64,000 nucleotides of DNA from Dendrolimus kikuchii (lineage: Eukaryota; Arthropoda; Insecta; Lepidoptera; Lasiocampidae): NCBI GenBank assembly GCA_019925095.2, contig CM034394.1, positions 10,056,272-10,120,271 of the forward strand, read 5' to 3'. The notes under the pieces were generated by a model. It ran no database searches, was not told the DNA's origin, and worked only from the letters and a program-made list of their open reading frames with translations. The number at the start of each line of letters is the position of its first letter. The first letter of the stretch is position 1. This document shows, in pieces, positions 41,501 to 53,277 of the stretch. A program made the position numbers and the translations under genes.

Positions 41501-44500
41501 ACCATTTTAAATTCCAGTTGATCCTGCCCTACAGGTGTGACTTCTATGATGTACAAAGGCTCAAAGTGTGTGGTGATTTGGGCCAAGTGCTGTTCACTCC
41601 ATTCGACCTCCGGGACGAAGAATCCATTGCTAAAGCTGTGCGCTACTCCAATGTTGTTATCAATCTCATTGGACGTGATTACGAAACAAAGAACTTTAAA
41701 TACAATGATGTCCATGTTGATGGTGCAAGGCGTATTGCTAGGTAAAAAATTGCTGAAAATATACCAATGCTGAATAAAGTATTTTTATTGTAATATTTCT
41801 TAAGATTTCAGGGCTAGTATAGACAATAAAATTACGTTTTATTATTTTTATTGTAATTATAAGATAATTCCTGTACAAAATATTTCATTTATTTCAATTA
41901 TTTTTATTTTAGCAGTGCCTATAACTTTGTTCCCATAATGTAACTTAACTTTATATAAGCAACCTTTGAATTTGACCCAATTCATAAAATCAGGTACATA
42001 GGCTGTTATCGTGTCTGCTGTACTCCCGTTTAAAAAAATATATTAGTTAAGATAGTTATGAAATAGGTATAGATGGGAAAATATTTGCATTTTTTTAATA
42101 TACAACCGTAATAGCATTCAATTAAAAATAATCCATATCACTAAAACTACTAAATAGATATTATTCAAAGTAAATTATAGGGAAAATGATTTTGAAAGTT
42201 AATGGTGTCCCACCCAAGTCTCACGATTTTGTGTGAGCTAACGTCCTGCCATCTATTGACTTAAAACAATCATTAAAGGCTATCATTATGTTCTCAAGAT
42301 ATGATTAATGATACCTCACAGGAATAGCCCTGTGAGATAAAAAAATACCTTCACTGATCTCTTAGTAGACCTCTACCTCTAGTCTTTATTTTTCGCGATT
42401 TCACAAAGTCACTACACCTTCCAGCAAAATCTCATCTATTTAAACGACATGCAAACTGTAAGGCTACCTGTCCATTGACACAATTTTTATACAATCCTAT
42501 TGGTTAATATTTATTTGTTTCTCTGCTCCTTAGCTTCACTCTGCTTCAATGGACAGGCAGCCTTAGGATTCCATTTTTGACAAAATAGCTGTAGAACTCA
42601 GAAAGTCTTCATGTTCCATAGTCAGAATAGCCTTAAGTATCAGATTATAGCTATAATTATTACAAAATTAATTTATATTACAGAATCAGTCGTGAAATGG
42701 GTGTTGAGAGATTCATACACCTGTCATACTTGAATGCTGAAGAGAATCCAAAACCACTGGTACTCAAAAAGCCATCAATGTTCAAGAAGAGCAAGTACTG
42801 GGGAGAGTGTGCTGTCAAAGAAGAATTCCCAACAGCCACTATTATTACCGCAGCTGATATTTATGGTTCTGAGGATAGATTTGTGAGGTGAAAAATGATC
42901 ACCAAGTGTTAAATTCAGATAGATTTATAACATAATAGAATAGTCACAATAGCCTTTCTAATGCATGATTAATAACAAAGACTTCGACATAATTAGTACT
43001 CTCAGAAGAACAATAATTAAACCTGTTAGTTATTGTTCTGAGGATGTGTGTGCAATACGCAATACACAAGTTACAGGAGATTATAATCTGTAAAAAAAGA
43101 GTTTTTTTTTTTACTTTTCTGTTATCCTTAGTTTATATGTTGATTTGCATGTTACAATATATATGTAAACACCATGAGTTTATTTCAAAGTTCAAGGTAA
43201 CAATTTCCGAATTATGTGTGTGAAAAGTTGATGACGCACCACACCCTTCTAAATCAAAATAATACTTCTGGAAATGTGGTTTTTACCTTTGTGATTCATT
43301 AACTTTGAGGAATGTCTGAATATCATTTACATATTTTACCATAATTTATCTTCCAATACTTATATATTTGGCCACAATTTGAGTTAATGATTAATTTTAC
43401 AATAATTTCAGAGCATTTGCATCAGCTTTACGCATTCACAGCCAGATTATGTCTTTATACAAGAATGGTCAGGAGACAGTTAAACAACCAGTGTTTGTGT
43501 CTGACGTCGCTCAGGGCATTGTGAACGCTGCTCGCGATCCAGATACTAGGTGCCAGACTTACCAAGCTCTTGGGTAAGCTTTCCAAATTGCCTAAACTCA
43601 CAAACTCATCCTTTTCTTGACTTGCTTGAGTATAAGTAAGTAAACTCTTAAGTCTCATCAATATTAGTCTTAAATTTTCTTATCACTTTCAACATCTCAC
43701 ATATTATAAAATAAGCAAACATTATATAAAGAAAGATATTACAAATAGTCAAGAACATAGAAATAATAAAAACTGTAAATAAAAGAGCTCCTAGCAGTAG
43801 TAAAGCCCGAGATGTCAATGGAAACCAGGCTTGATAGTCTCATAAAAAATCGAAATGTGTCCTGGGCAGGTTTTCAAATTGGACAAGTACATTAACAATC
43901 TGCCCGTAAACTTCAAGTTAAACTGTTGTGATACGCTTTTCCACTTGTCAGTTGCTACTATGTGTGTACACATTTCGATTTTTCGCAAGTTTACTGCAAA
44001 TTATGATTTGGTTAGGTTAGGTACATTTTAATTAATGCATTTTTTTATTTAAACATATTTTATTTTATCAAACAAAAAAACTGAATTCGATCCGGAACCA
44101 ATAAAAACATCGACAGTCTAACATTATGCCGTCTAGTCTAAATTTATGCCGCTCTTCCACGCGGCCGTAATGCTTTTTCGTGACAGAAAAATCCTAAGAC
44201 CCCATTTATTATAGAAGTTTCACTTCAAAAATATCTCACATAATTCTCAAATAGTTTTGAAGTTTACTTCTTAAGGCCCCCGGTATGGAAATATGAGTGA
44301 AGTTAGAACCTTTATGATATCTTTTTTCTTTAACCACTCCTGTAATTAAGCGAACAAAAAAAATATATATTCTTATCAGTCAGGCTATTTTTGATTTTTA
44401 GCGAGACTAGTTAGCGTGCTAAACATCTATGCTGCTGTTTGTTAACAGCATTTATTTCTTATTCGGCCACAGTCGCCACACGTGCACATATTTTTTTATG

Positions 44501-47074
44501 TTTAAGGAGTAAACTTCAGTCGTACGTCGGTTTTGACAATTGACACCCAAGTTAATTTATTCTGAACCATAAGAGTATCCCAAGGATATGGATTTGGAGT
44601 CTATGCAAGTCGCAAGAAAAACCCCTGTAACACATTAATTTAACACCTGAAATCAGTAGTTGCAACAATTTCACATTAAGACAAATATATTTTTTGTTTT
44701 ACAGCCCAAAAAGATACTTACTGGCGGAGTTGGTTGATTGGTTTTACAAGCTTATGCGGAAAGACGAGAAATGGGGCTACCGTCGGATCGACATGAAGTA
44801 TGATCTGTTTATGCCTATCAAGGTAGCTTTAGTCAACGCCGCGTCTCCAGCTTACCCTTTTGGCAATCTACACTGGGAATCACTTGAGAGGGTTAGTCTA
44901 TGCTTATTTAGTTTTTTATCAAAGGTACACTAAGATAAACTGCAAGAACTCATTAACTGCCATATTGTATATATGTATGTCAGTTTATGACTTTTTGCAG
45001 TAAACATATTCATAGTTTTATAAATAAGGGATTTACATTTGTGAAACCTCTGGTATTGCAAATGTTCATAGACGACGTAACCACTTTCATCAGGGCCGTC
45101 TGCTGTGTATTCTAGTATTTAAAAAAACACCTAAATAATGTTGCAGGGTGTTTTAGCTTTTTACTTATCTTTTTATTCTCTCTTTTTTATGTTTTTGTTT
45201 CTTTTTGCTTTTATTATGTACTAGAGTTTTCCCCGCGGCTACGCTGCGTGAATAACTCCAGGTAGTAGCTTTATGTTGCGTATATACAAATTTAATTAAG
45301 TTATAAAACGGTTTTAGGTATAAACCTAAAACCTTACTGTTTCTTGTTACTAAGTTCACTACAATAACAAAGAAACTTAAGTCCATATACTCTACACAAC
45401 TACGCAGCGAAACAGAGGCGAGTCGCAGCCAACCTGATTTGAAGTAATACAACGAATGAGATGTTGTTTATGACAACATAGGTATTTGTTAGTGAATTGA
45501 AAAAACGCGATTACAGCGCTATTTTCCTATCCGTTTATTCCGTGGAAACGACATTATTTATCGGGATAAAAAGTATTCTAAGTATTAACTCGGGTTGTAA
45601 GCTAGCAGTATGTTGAGTTTTATTCATATATATTGTCGTTTCCAAAAAACATGCAATCACAGTGCTATCTTTTTCGCTATTTTGGTCAATCCCACGGAAA
45701 CGACGTCATTTATCGGGATAAAAAGTATCCTAAGTTACGACCCAGGATATAAGCTAGCTCTGTATCGAGTTTAATTTAAATCCGTTCAGTAGTTTTCACG
45801 TGATACTCTAACAGACGGACAGAAAATTCTAAAAATTGCGTTTGCGGAATCTTCTGATCCGAATTATCCCCCCTGATTTTTTCACATTTTCAAATGCAAT
45901 ATACAAACTCAAACCATTTACGGATTTATTATAATATAGACAGATTTACAACCTTAGTTAAAAAAAACTTTAATCTAGTACTTTTTTGTTTCTTATCCTG
46001 CTAATATATAAAATAAAAGGTTGAGTATGGCTGTATTAAAGGTAGTCACAACAATTAAACAATAAATTATAACACCACACAAAGTCACAAACACATAACT
46101 AACAATAAAACTTATACACATACTCAAACCTACGCGCACTACCATCGCATTGCATTACACGCACAGTCCACAAACAAACCAAGACACAAAAAACCTGAAA
46201 ATTAATAACCCAGGCACAGAAAAGAAAAAAACAACACACATGGCACTAGATACGACTATATATAAGTATATAGTAGATATAAGGTCAACACTGCACATGC
46301 ACTTCCTCACAACACCAGCATGTAACAGATACACTATACATTAGTATAAGTTTAGTATTAAAATTAGAATAAATTAATATAATAAGTTATTCTTAAGGTA
46401 CACCACTACATAAAAATTACTAAATTAATGTCACACACAGTAACAAAAATAAACAATAAGCGTGTATGGAGTCTAAAATTTTTCATAGAAATTAAGTAGC
46501 AAAAAAGGGTACGGAACTCGAGTCCGTAGAGATATTAATAATAATAATATAAAAAAGGTAGTCATGCAATGATAGGTTGATAATGAGTGTTTTAGACTAA
46601 CGACACAACATCGGAACGTTCGGCGGCGGCAAGTTCGGCTAAATACGCTCATTTGTGTTTTAAGTAACCTATGACACATCAGCGAAATTTTCGCCATGTA
46701 CAGTTTAGCGCTTATCCTTCCGTCGCCGAACTTTCCGCGCGGAACATTCCGCACGTGTGCACTATACTAAACGTTGATAATGACGACTTGTGATGTGTGA
46801 AATGATATGTGTCAAAGTAATATAAAAGGAAAAGATGTGTCGACCCCTAATTTTTGAGAAATACTAAAAATGGTACTAAATATAAGCCATATTTTTCCAG
46901 GAAGCAACATCAGACGTGCCATTATCTGGTGTGCCCACTTTAGAGGATTTGGGTGTAACTCTTACCCATATGGAAGATCAAGTCCCATGGGAGTTGAAGC
47001 CATTCCGGGCCCACCAGTACTATATGGATAGAGTCGGCGAGTTCCCCAAACCAGACCCACCAAAAACATGCTAA
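38522..47074 (+). CDS. NDUFA9: NADH dehydrogenase 1 alpha subcomplex subunit 9, 39 kDa (gene span, 7 exons)
   Basis: NDUFA9 is an accessory subunit of mitochondrial complex I, sitting at the junction of the two arms on the matrix side and binding NADPH in a short-chain-dehydrogenase-like Rossmann fold. Exons: 38522-38567, 38714-38928 (or from 38735), 41518-41741, 42684-42887, 43412-43573, 44705-44891, 46901-47074; all GT-AG and all in phase, giving 403 or 396 residues (fly homologue about 416). Marks: a basic, Ser/Ala-rich mitochondrial leader, the glycine motif [86 protein letters not shown] lies at 47144-47149, about 70 bases after the stop. Introns carry a SINE with a target duplication, a low-complexity tandem array and several MITE-like repeats. 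Confidence 0.96.
38714..38928 (+). CDS. NDUFA9: NDUFA9 exon 2 (Rossmann glycine motif)
   Basis: It reads [20 protein letters not shown] and [19 protein letters not shown]. Two AG acceptors, ending at 38713 and 38734, keep the same phase and differ by seven codons (PLIIIAA). The donor is GTAAGA. Confidence 0.9.
39042..39090. repeat. GC-rich perfect 18-bp inverted repeat
   Basis: GAAGGCTAAGGCGGGTGC and its exact reverse complement flank a 13-base loop. TAACCCA/GGTTAT-type pairs just outside extend the symmetry in part. It lies in NDUFA9 intron 2. Confidence 0.85.
39675..39950 (+). repeat. tRNA-derived SINE with target duplication
   Basis: The head has an A-box-like TAGCATAATGGCTAGTG and a B box GGTTCGATCC; the body has GCACCACTTAGTTAG, GATGCAACCTGCAC, AACCTGCCAAGCCGCCTTGG and CCCAAGCCCAGCAGTG. 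ATGCATATGAAA precedes it (39663-39674) and follows it (39949-39960). In NDUFA9 intron 2. Confidence 0.9.
40690..40915 (+). repeat. Dispersed repeat family 2, copy 1
   Basis: GGTGCTATTTGCCC, ATTTACTTCATTTTATATCG, CAAACTAT and AACTACATAAATGACC recur in the same order at 47398-47640. In NDUFA9 intron 2. Confidence 0.6.
40915..41345. repeat. Low-complexity tandem array of AACTACCAA-type units
   Basis: About 430 bases consist of imperfect 7-9 bp units such as AAACTACCG, AAAACTACC and AACAACCG. Open frames in it (Thr-Lys repeats on one strand, Val-Leu-Gly on the other) are products of composition. It directly follows dispersed repeat family 2, in NDUFA9 intron 2. Confidence 0.85.
41518..41741 (+). 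CDS. NDUFA9: NDUFA9 exon 3
   Basis: It reads [58 protein letters not shown] and [12 protein letters not shown]. Acceptor ATTCCAG, donor GTAAAA, phase 0 in, 2 out. Confidence 0.95.
41995..42042 (+). repeat. Short SINE-like repeat, tail fragment
   Basis: GGCTGTTATCGTGTCTGCTG, TACTCCCGTTTAAAAAAA resembles the last third of the short SINE family. Weak. Confidence 0.35.
42684..42887 (+). CDS. NDUFA9: NDUFA9 exon 4
   Basis: It reads [39 protein letters not shown] and [14 protein letters not shown]. Acceptor TATTACAG, donor GTGAAA, phase 2 in and out. Confidence 0.95.
43412..43573 (+). CDS. NDUFA9: NDUFA9 exon 5
   Basis: It reads [20 protein letters not shown] and [17 protein letters not shown], typical of the SDR C-terminal part. 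Phase 2 in and out, donor GTAAGC. Confidence 0.95.
43845..43983. mobile_element. Small MITE-like element with 16-bp inverted ends
   Basis: AAAAATCGAAATGTGT at 43845-43860 and its exact reverse complement at 43968-43983 bound 139 bases. In NDUFA9 intron 5. Target duplication not clear. Confidence 0.65.
44705..44891 (+). CDS. NDUFA9: NDUFA9 exon 6
   Basis: It reads [40 protein letters not shown] and NLHWESLER. Phase 2 in, 0 out, donor GTTAGT. Confidence 0.95.
45047..45128 (+). repeat. Short SINE-like repeat, copy J
   Basis: GGTATTGCAAATGTTCATAG, ACGACGTAACCACTTTCATC and AGGGCCGTCTGC match the family with small deletions. Confidence 0.6.
45220..45940 (-). repeat. Helitron- or LINE-like dispersed repeat
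   Basis: ACTAGAGTTTTCCCCGCGGC at the left (CTAGT end on the minus strand), two stretches reading CGACATTATTTATCGGGATA and CGACGTCATTTATCGGGATA, and ATCCGTTCAGTAGTTTTCAC. The repeated inner block suggests two partly overlapping copies. In NDUFA9 intron 6. Confidence 0.5.
46035..46345 (+). other. Strand-skewed A/C-rich segment
   Basis: The plus strand here is very poor in G and low in T, with many CACA and AAAC words (for example ATTACACGCACAGTCCAC). It is not a simple tandem array. In NDUFA9 intron 6. Confidence 0.6.
46600..46762. mobile_element. GC-rich MITE-like element with imperfect terminal repeats
   Basis: GGAACGTTCGGCGGCGG with AAGTTCGGC at the left pairs with CCGAACTTTCCGCGC and GGAACATTCC at the right. 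The ends are about 27 bp with a few mismatches. In NDUFA9 intron 6. Confidence 0.6.
46901..47074 (+). CDS. NDUFA9: NDUFA9 exon 7 (C-terminal)
   Basis: It reads [38 protein letters not shown] and [11 protein letters not shown] then TAA. Acceptor TTTTTCCAG. Confidence 0.95.
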   Translation, partial: EATSDVPLSGVPTLEDLGVTLTHMEDQVPWELKPFRAHQYYMDRVGEFPKPDPPKTC

Positions 47075-47143
47075 AAAACTTAATCAATTTTAATTATGAC
47101 AGTGTTAATCGACGACTCATAACTGTCTTGTAGAAAAGTTATT

Positions 47144-47149
47144 AATAAA
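47144..47149 (+). terminator. NDUFA9: NDUFA9 polyadenylation signal
   Basis: AATAAA 70 bases after the stop codon, the only canonical hexamer in the near 3' flank. Confidence 0.7.
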
Positions 47150-47297
47150 TTATTGTTGTACAGAAAACAACATTCTTGTCATTAAATGCAAAGATTTACG
47201 AAAGACATCTACATGGGAATTACACCAAGCGCCTTGCTAGTTCATCATCCCTCACTCGTTAAATGTCCAGAATAGTGTGAATCAAAATATAGAAAAC

Positions 47298-47835
47298 AGA
47301 GCTTACCCCGCGGCTGCGCCGAGGATCAGACTGGTTGGTTCCTATTGTTTAAAGAGCAGGCGTTAATACAGGTTACATTGTATTAAATTTTTATGATAGT
47401 GCTATTTGCCCACGGAAAATTTACTTCATTTTAAATCGCAAACTACCCCATCTCCCGGTAAGAAAACTATTTATGTCCATGCTCGGTATTCAGATAGATC
47501 GAATTATATAACATTTTTTTATAGATTATGAATTTTTATATCTAGAAACGTGACATGATTGGTTCCCATACAAACTGTCATCCCCTATTTTAACCCGTGC
47601 TAGTTTTATTTATCCATCTATCTGTGAACTACATAAACGACCAATATATATAAATACATTTTTATACCGGAAACTATCCTATTTTTAGGGATAAAAAGTA
47701 TCCAATGTTCATCCTCGGCATCGAAAATGTATATATGTATATATACTGAGTTTCAGCCAAATCGGACCAGTAGTTTTTCCGTGAAAGCGTAGTCTGTCTA
47801 GAGTTACTTTCACATTTATAATATTAAAAGGGATG
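47298..47835 (+). repeat. Dispersed repeat (family 2, copy 2, within a Helitron- or LINE-like repeat)
   Basis: CCCCGCGGCTGCGCCGAGG starts it; GTGCTATTTGCCC, ATTTACTTCATTTTAAATCG and AACTACATAAACGACC match 40690-40915; CAAATCGGACCAGTAGTTTT ends it before a TATAATATT motif. Confidence 0.5.
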
Positions 47836-50340
47836 TAAGCATTGAGATATAACATGTCTAGAGAGAGCATTGCTAACAAACAACATCGCCAAAAACGGCA
47901 TCAAAAACGCGAAGCGTTGCTAAATTCACTCTGCGTTTTCGGGATATCAGGAAAAAATATTACCCCATTTTTTATAATTAAATATTTTTTTATGTAAGTG
48001 AAAAGTTTAAATGATCGTTATGATTTAATCGCTTTATGTGTTATAATTTAATATTACTCAGATGTTTCAGTTTTTTTTTTAAAATAAAGTATTAGCAAGA
48101 AAAGTTGTGTGTCTTGGAACGAACCATAAAAAAATACATGCACAAATAAATTCATAACACATTCATAGCACATGTAGTAATTTTAATTCGCAATAAAATG
48201 TCTGTACAGATATTAGTACATATTTATAAGTCTGTTAATTACCAATACTAATGTAATAATCCTAAAAAAACTATTCATAATGGCAAATTATTTTTGTATT
48301 ACACATCATGTTCACGAAGGTTATTAGATGACTATTTATAACCCAAAGATTATCCTGCGCTAAAAGTCAGTGAAATTATTTGTAATAGTAGACTTGGAAC
48401 GATTCGATAGGTTCATATTGGGTAGTAGGCTTTATGTATAATCCAAAGTTTATATCAGTAGTAGGAACTACGGGGTAGGTACACGGGATAGTTTAATGTA
48501 GGGACTTAAGAGCAACTAAACCACTTGAAAAGGGCTATTATATAGAAATAAAAATATTCATATCCAAATGTTTTTATTCAAACTAGTTCAGTTTGATTAT
48601 TTTCTGAACTAAAATTTGTTTTTTATCATATTAATATATTAAATTATTTCTTTATTAGGAATTAATGGAGATGCAGCTAACAGAATATAGACAAAATTAA
48701 TATCTTAATGATGACAATAAAGAGTTATCTATAATATTACTAGCGGCCCGGCGCGGATTCACTCGTGGTCTGTCCCGCTCCCGTGGTATAAAGCGTCATG
48801 TTATATAGCCTATGACACTCCCTGTTAGCGTAGCTTTCCAACAGTAAAAAAATCGGTTTAGTAGATCCCAAGATTACCCCCTACAACGTCACAAACTTAC
48901 AAACTTTACCTCTTTATAATATTAGTACACATAACTCCGACCGAAGCATCTACTTTAAACGATATTCAGTTTTTTTTTACATCCTCTTTGACGATATTTG
49001 CAGCACGCATTCTGTCAATTCTATGTCAAACGTCATAAGGTTACATTAAAAAGTTTATATTGTCCAAAGCGCTAAGGTTAGATTAGAAATAATTTTATAT
49101 GATGGTTAAGTATTTTATTTTCTAATTGTCTTTTACACAACTTACATCTTATCGGTCACGATCATATATAATTATTTTAGGTACTTTATTTCAATACAAT
49201 TGTGCCGTTGATAAGAAAATATAAAAAACATAGTGTAAAAATATCTCCGAAAATGATTCAAAATACTTCCTTTCAAAATCCATCTCTTTGTCCAACAATA
49301 TGCTACAATTGGATCCGTAGGAAGTCTAAAACGTAATATAAACTAGTTTAAGAAAACCGGACACACAAACATTACATGTCTGTTTTCTATAGATTTTTTT
49401 TAATTATTCATATTTCATAAATAAAAAAAAATCGTAACAAAAGTCCCCAAATTTTGGAAAATAAGTCACTACTCACCTGACAACATCAATCAATTCGATA
49501 ACCTTGAAAATGTCGAAATTAAATTTCACGTTTTTACAAAGAAATCATGAGAAAAGTGTTAAGTTTTCCGATTAAATGACATCTCATACTTATTCTTTCC
49601 CGTTTTAAAATAGTTCCGACACATTTTAATAGCGCAGGCCGGCATAATTATTTTTTTTGCGAGAGCTCTAACCAGTAAAGTAATCGAAACGACACTAACA
49701 GGCGTGGGAAGCCATTGAAGCCAGTGCACCAATTTTGGTGCACTGTTTTTGGGCCGTTTTTGTGCAATTGATGCGTGATCTAGACGTTTATATGATCTAA
49801 GGATGTAAGAAATATTACGTAGTTCGGAATCAATATAAACGCTACTGAAAACTTACAAGCGCCTATATTACTATAAGCGTTTCCTGATTGATTCCCTGTC
49901 GGTGCTGGAGTGATATTTAGTCTGCTATGATTAAGATTTCTGATATCCGTTTTATAGTTATTATTGTAAAGTCCCCAAAAAACAGAATGAAAAAATTGTT
50001 ATTATTGTGCAAATTAAAAATCAAGTTCGGAATGGTACAGCTGAGAAATAAAAATTAAGAACTGCTTAATTTTGTTTACATTTCTATATTTATTAGCCAC
50101 TGTTCTTCCAAAAATCTCGGGAATGGGAAATATTTTCAACACCAAGTCGGTTGTTATTTCAAAACCTAGTACCGTGAAATGGAGGGAATGGGGAAAAAAC
50201 TAGAAAAAGATATCGACGCTCAATATTAATTGTAAATTCAGTAAAAATTCTACAATTTTTTGTAGCAAAAAAGTAGAATATTGAAAGTTCTTATAGCAAC
50301 ACTGAATATACGTTAAATTAGCTGCAAACTGTTAAAAAAT
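47836..50340. other. Intergenic region downstream of NDUFA9
   Basis: No gene is seen. A repeat with ACTAGCGGCCCGGCGCGG to TTTATAATATTAGTACAC lies at 48725-48935. A short palindrome (CAGTGCACCAA, TT, TTGGTGCACTG) is at 49722-49745. The rest is AT-rich and unassigned. Confidence 0.45.
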
Positions 50341-50395
50341 TGCATTTAAAAATGACATCTTTTGATGCCGGTTACATCTGGTCATGGACCTCTAT

Positions 50396-50422
50396 CACAA
50401 ACTACTATGGATACTACGTATA
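50396..50422. promoter_or_regulatory. Conserved 26-bp word, copy 2
   Basis: Identical to copy 1 over the core ACTATGGATACTACGTATA and the preceding CACAAACT. It lies about 560 bp upstream of the pogo-like transposase start. No gene on the minus strand is recognised nearby. Confidence 0.5.
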
Positions 50423-51902
50423 CATCTATAATATTCATACTTCAGTGCACCTGGTTAGAAAATTGGCTTTCAAAATTTTATCCAACTGGTGGTGGTGATG
50501 GTGGAAGACAACTGTATGTTAAAAGCATTATTTGGTGTTTGGATCATCATTTACGCTAAAGTTAAGTATATGATTTTGTTTATTACTTTTAATGTTTTTT
50601 GATAAATTGAAAAGGCATACAAAATGTGTTGCTTTTGGAGTGAATCGGGACGTCACATGTATGAACAACAATGAAAGAGGGGTGAATTGGGATGAGAATA
50701 AGTTGAATAGGAACGACTTATGTATAAATAGGGACGGGTTTATAGAGTTGTCATTAAACAGTTAAAACCTTTTGTTTAATATTTATATAGTCAGCAATTT
50801 GGTAATTTCAAGATTTTTGTCTAAAACTTTTATTTCATAATAACTAAGAAATTATATTCTAGAATTTTTCCTATGTATCAGTAGCTAATATTTATATATA
50901 GTGGTTAATATTTATATTATAAACAATTATATATAATTGTGCTCCTTTTTTAGGTATGCCTCGCGTTAGACGTCTCAAAAAATTCAAAGCCTTATAAGAG
51001 GTATGACCCCTAATATTAAAATGCTGCAATAGAAGCCTATGAAACTGGAAACAATTCTCTAGTTGAAATAGCTCAATAATTTAACATAAATAAGTTTGTG
51101 TTGCAAAGACATGTAACAAGAAAATTGAAAAGTCAAGGAGGACAAAGATGCCTAAACGAAGAAACAAAGAAATATATCATAAAATATATTAATACCTGTT
51201 CAGAGCGGGGGTATCCATTCGATACCTATGATTTATGGACTTTAATAAAAGGTTATTTAGACAGAGTTGGTATAGATATGAAAAGATTCAACAATAATTT
51301 ACCTGGTGTGGATTATATAGAATCTTTCTTAAAGCGTCACAATAAAGAAATTTCTTTAAGAGTCAATCAGAATATTAAAAGGTCAAGAGCTGCAGTATCG
51401 CCACAAATTATAGAACAATATTTTATACAGTTTCAAAATTCATTACAAGGTGTACCATTATGTAACATTGTGAACTATGACGAGTGCAATTTAGCTGATG
51501 ATCCTGGAAAAAAGAAAAGTTTTGACTAAAAGAGGCGTCAAATATCCGGAAAGGGTTATGAACCATACGATGTCGTCGACGTCGCTGATGTTGGCTGCTT
51601 CGGCCGATGGCACACTTTTACCGTGCTACGTAGTTTACAAAGCCGTATATCTTTACAATAGCTGGACTAAAAATGCCCCCCCTAAATGTAGATACAATCG
51701 TACTAACTCGGGTTGGTTTGACAGCAATACGTTTAAAGACTGGGTAGAAACCGTGGCACTTCCTTACTTCAGCAATAAAACTGGAAAAAAATATTGATAT
51801 GGAGATAAGCTTTCATCTCACCTGTCACTAGATATCACTAGAAAATGTAAAGAACAAGATATATACTTTATATTTCTTCCACCAAACTCAACTATCTGAC
51901 AG

Positions 51903-53277
51903 TGTCACGTAGTGACTCGAGCCTTCTTGCGCATAGCAACTGCGAAATAGACATTTTAAATTAGTCACGAAATATCATACGATAATCGTGGTAAGACTTT
52001 CTAATTTGGCCATGTAACATCACGCTACTATTTAAAATAGCTTCCCTGCACCGCACGGGGCGGAAGGCCCTACACACCCCCGCCCCCCCGCGTCTTTCCC
52101 TGATGGTTTATAAACCAATGCGTCCCCGCGAGGGCCCCATTCTTCGCTCGAGCAGCCGTCGCGTTTTAATCAATTTTTAAAACTCTAATATATAGTGAGT
52201 TAGATTCAAATCAGTGCGTGCATTATGAAATCAGGTACGTAGTATTCTTACTAGGATCTCTCTTTTCTTCTTTCCATGGTAGTAAGGTTTCGTTTACCTT
52301 ACAGACATGGCAATCTCCCCTTTCTGCCACGCCGGTAGTCGTCCGCCAGACAGGCGACGACGGCGTGATTAGTTTCAAAACGTAGGTTCCTTCAATTCTC
52401 TTATTGGTAAGTGTTCCTAAGCATCTCTAGAGCTATGTATAATACCTACAAGTAGGCTGTGTAACGTCAATGTTCTCCTTTCACCTTTCGAGCTAGTCTC
52501 GACGCCTGCCATCGCAGAAACGACTAGCTGACGAGTTTATTTAATTATTACGATTAATTCTCATTTTCCCCAAAACAGTGACAATATAATAACTTACCTT
52601 TATTCAACTGGAATCGTTCTGGAATTCCAGGGGAACCACGTTCAGGCACGAATAACCTTTCATAATCTACGTGATCGGCCAGCAGTCGAGTCGACCCATT
52701 TAACCACATTCGATACCACATCTTCCTTCTACGCTTCCACGTGCTTCCGACGCCTGGCGACCGGTTGACGAGGGTCTCGACAGCTGGAGCCGCCTTCGGT
52801 AGCGTCGGGGCAGATACTTCCCACGACACGTGGACGGGATGGCGCCCAGATAAAAATAAGATAAAATAACTTAATTGAAACTTCATCAACATCATTTAAA
52901 TATTTATGATCTAACTTTCATGGTATATTTCACACGTTAAGAACCAGTCTAGATCTCCCACGCCCTTTTGATAATTCTCCCGGACGGTAGTCCGTTGGTT
53001 TCAGAGCAGGTGACCAGGGTTTAAGACCTGGTAGTTTTTCCTTGTCCTAGTTTTTAAAAATGGTACCTAATTACTTAAGCATTCATATCGTGCTGTATAC
53101 TTTACCGGGCTCCTTGAAAAGGAGAATTACAGAGAAGAAGTCTTGTCTCTAATTGTTTCATTCCATCTTCCCCTTGTATGGAAATCGACGGTCTATTCCC
53201 GGCCGCCGATTCCCATCACATCATCACGCGACCCACTTATACATATAACAGGGGGTTTCGTTTTTTTTTATATAACA
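51903..53277 (+). mobile_element. Solo LTR or LTR-like insertion (1375 bp)
   Basis: It begins TGTCACGTAGTGACTCGAG and ends TTTATATAACA, that is TG...CA, and is flanked by ACAG on both sides (51899-51902 and 53278-53281), a 4-bp duplication of Gypsy size. Removing it rejoins the pogo-like reading frame. Inside are a TATA-like TTTATAAACC near 52.11 kb, GC-rich stretches and a tRNA-like patch near 53.0 kb (GGGTTTAAGACCTGG). No second LTR or pol gene is present, so a solo LTR is the simplest reading. Confidence 0.7.

Noticed and set aside
46150..46344. 64-codon plus-strand open frame
   Set aside because: It lies in the A/C-rich skewed segment; stop codons are rare there for compositional reasons.
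50352..50530. Short open frame in which the conserved word would encode TNYYGYYV
   Set aside because: The same word falls in other frames at its other positions, so coding constraint does not explain its conservation.
52554..52895. 113-codon minus-strand open frame
   Set aside because: No recognisable domain; it lies inside the LTR-like insertion and starts in hydrophobic, AT-rich sequence. It could not be supported as a gene.
52985..53045. tRNA-like patch with GGTTTAAGACC
   Set aside because: No cloverleaf can be drawn by eye; it lies within the LTR-like insertion.
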